5,689 bases of DNA from Anaerolineales bacterium. GTDB lineage: Bacteria; Chloroflexota; Anaerolineae; 4572-78; J111. Made by a program: the position numbers and the translations under genes. The notes under the pieces were generated by a model. The model was not told the origin of the DNA. It made no database searches and saw nothing but the letters and a program-made list of their open reading frames with translations. Shown here in pieces: positions 4,327 through 5,689 of the stretch. The number at the start of each line of letters is the position of its first letter. Within the stretch, counting starts at the first letter, position 1. The stretch covers positions 1 through 5,689 of the forward strand of contig JAAUSP010000505.1 in NCBI GenBank assembly GCA_012032575.1. Reading direction: 5' to 3'.

Positions 4327-5689
4327 TTGACCACGCCAACCGCAGAAGTTCCTACGGTAGATGTCCCCACCTGGAAATTTGTCTGGGGGCTTATCCGCTA
4401 CCGGCCCTGGCTTTACCTGTTCAACAACCTGGCTGTGACGACGATGATGCTGGGCTGGCTGATCCCCGGTCTGGTAGTCCGCGAGTTTTCAACCTTCTGA
4501 GCGCCGAGACTGCTGCCGGTTTTAACCTGTGGACACTGATTGCTCTGCTGGCAGCGGGGGCGATTGCCCGCATGGGGTGGGGTGTTTGGGGATCATCCGC
4601 ATGAATGTCCCCTTTATCCACACCAGCAACACCTTATTACACCGCAATATGTTGGGCCGCATCTTGCAGCGACCTGGCGCGGCAGCGCTGCCGGAAGCGC
4701 CCGGCGAAGCCATCAGCCGCTTTGGCGGCGACACCACAGAAATCCCGCTGTTTGCCCTGGGCTTAAACAATTTATTTGGCAATGCTCTGTTTGCCGGGAT
4801 TGCTCTGCTGATCATGCTCAGTATCAATCCGCACATGACCCTGCTGGCGGTATCGCCGCTGCTGCTGATTGTGGTCGTAGCTAATGCCGCCACCCACCGG
4901 ATTCAACTGTACCGGCAGGCCACCCGCCAGGCCAGCGGGATTGTCACCGGCTTTATCGCCGAAACCTTTGGCGCGGTGCAGGCGGTCAAAGTGGCCGGGG
5001 CCGAGGAGCGGGTTATCGGTTACTTTGCCAAGCTTAACGAAAACCGGCGTAAAGCCGCCTTGAAAGACCGGCTGTTTAATGAAATCCTGGGGTCCATCTT
5101 TCAAAACTCCGGCGATCTGGGCACGGGCATGGTCTTGCTGCTGGCGGTGCAGAGCCTGCAAACCGGCACGTTCAGCGTGGGCGACTTTGCTTTGTTTGTC
5201 AGCTACCTGGGCGCGGTGACGGAATTTGTCGGTTATGTCGGCTTTTTGTGGGCCAGGTATAAACAGGCCGGAGTGGCGATCAGCCGCATGGTCCGGCTGC
5301 TGCAAGGCGCACCGCCGCTGGAGTTGGTCAAGCCGGGGCCGGTCTATCTGACCGAACCGCTGCCCGATATGCCCCACATTCCCCGGCAGGCCGAACACCA
5401 TCTGGAGCTATTGGAACTGCGCGAGCTGACGTACCGCCATCCCGATTCGGGTCGGGGCATCGAAGACGTCAGCTTGACGCTGCCGGCTGGCTCGTTTACG
5501 GTTGTCACCGGGCGGATTGGGGCAGGCAAAACGACCTTATTGCGGGCGCTGCTGGGCCTGCTGCCCCACGAAACCGGCCAGATACTCTGGAACGGTACAC
5601 CCGTTGCCGCGCCTGCCGATTTCTTTACCCCCGCCGCGCAGCGCCTATATTGCCCAGGTGCCGCGCCTGTTCAGCCTGACCTGCGCGAG
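4327..5689 (+). CDS. ABC exporter half-transporter, second subunit, frameshifted and 3'-partial
   Basis: This is the partner half-exporter, read in pieces. TTG 4327 opens LTTPTAEVPTVDVPTWKFVWGLIRYRPW, which would stop at 4498-4500. The product continues as NLLSAETAAGFNLWTLIALLAAG in the next frame, then IIRMNVPFIHTSN from 4592 to near 5628 in the third. One missing base in TTTT (4486-4489) and one in GGGG (4588-4591) rejoin these. An extra C in 5628-5632 hides the Q-loop segment YIAQVPRLF (5646-5672), and one missing base near 5679-5681 returns the frame at LRE. The repaired protein has about 455 residues in the window: six membrane segments (near 28-50, 66-88, 146-167, 170-188, 252-278, 284-308) and the start of the ATPase domain with Walker A GRIGAGKTT (5510-5536, about residues 396-404). 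Signature, Walker B and switch His lie beyond the edge. It is probably one operon with the upstream gene. The disruptions may be sequence errors or real decay. Confidence 0.85.

Noticed and set aside
4311..4604. ATG 4311 as the start of the second exporter gene
   Set aside because: Its first 57 or so residues do not resemble an exporter, while the frame from TTG 4327 does. The ATG overlaps the Shine-Dalgarno sequence; only the part after about 4490 is real protein, reached through a frameshift.
4772..5401. 209-codon open frame on the - strand
   Set aside because: It is antisense to the well-conserved second exporter subunit and its peptide has the low-complexity look of a shadow frame.

Overview
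The window reads as chromosomal DNA of a moderately GC-rich bacterium, most likely an uncultured member of the Chloroflexota. I infer this from the gene mix (a DUF3124 protein, a protein with an HU/IHF-like domain plus DUF4469, and a paired half-size ABC exporter) and from spacers full of short palindromic repeats. Taxonomy is inference only. Every gene I can support lies on the + strand.

Layout. Positions 2-478 hold the 3' part of a DUF3124 gene that begins upstream. A 178-nt spacer follows, with a good sigma70-type promoter (564-592), an 8-bp hairpin (613-632) and a strong Shine-Dalgarno sequence (642-648). These precede a gene of about 230 codons for an HU/IHF-like + DUF4469 protein (657-1350), which is broken by one extra base near 880-883. 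Positions 1351-2279 (929 nt) contain no credible gene. They form an island of at least four different repeat families: one full copy and two solitary arms of a dispersed 143-nt element, an 84-bp element with 10-bp inverted ends, an array of five 22-bp units each carrying a 17-bp dyad inside a larger inverted repeat, and a 71-bp palindromic element. A promoter whose -10 box lies 7 nt before the ATG then starts the first ABC half-transporter (2280-4037, intact, 585 aa). The 289-nt gap after it is almost filled by a 268-bp inverted-repeat structure that contains a second copy of the dispersed element. The second ABC half-transporter starts at TTG 4327, runs off the window end, and is broken by apparent 1-base indels in short homopolymer runs.

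How the genes work together. The two ABC genes almost certainly encode the two halves of a heterodimeric type IV (ABCB-like) exporter. The first has a complete ATPase core but a non-consensus signature motif (LSAGE), as expected for one half of an asymmetric pair. The DUF3124 and DUF4469 genes have no evident functional link to the transporter.

Limits. I see no convincing new multi-gene system. The least explained structure is the five-unit dyad array at 1821-1930. All the apparent frameshifts fall in or beside homopolymer runs, so sequencing or assembly error must be excluded before anything is called a pseudogene.
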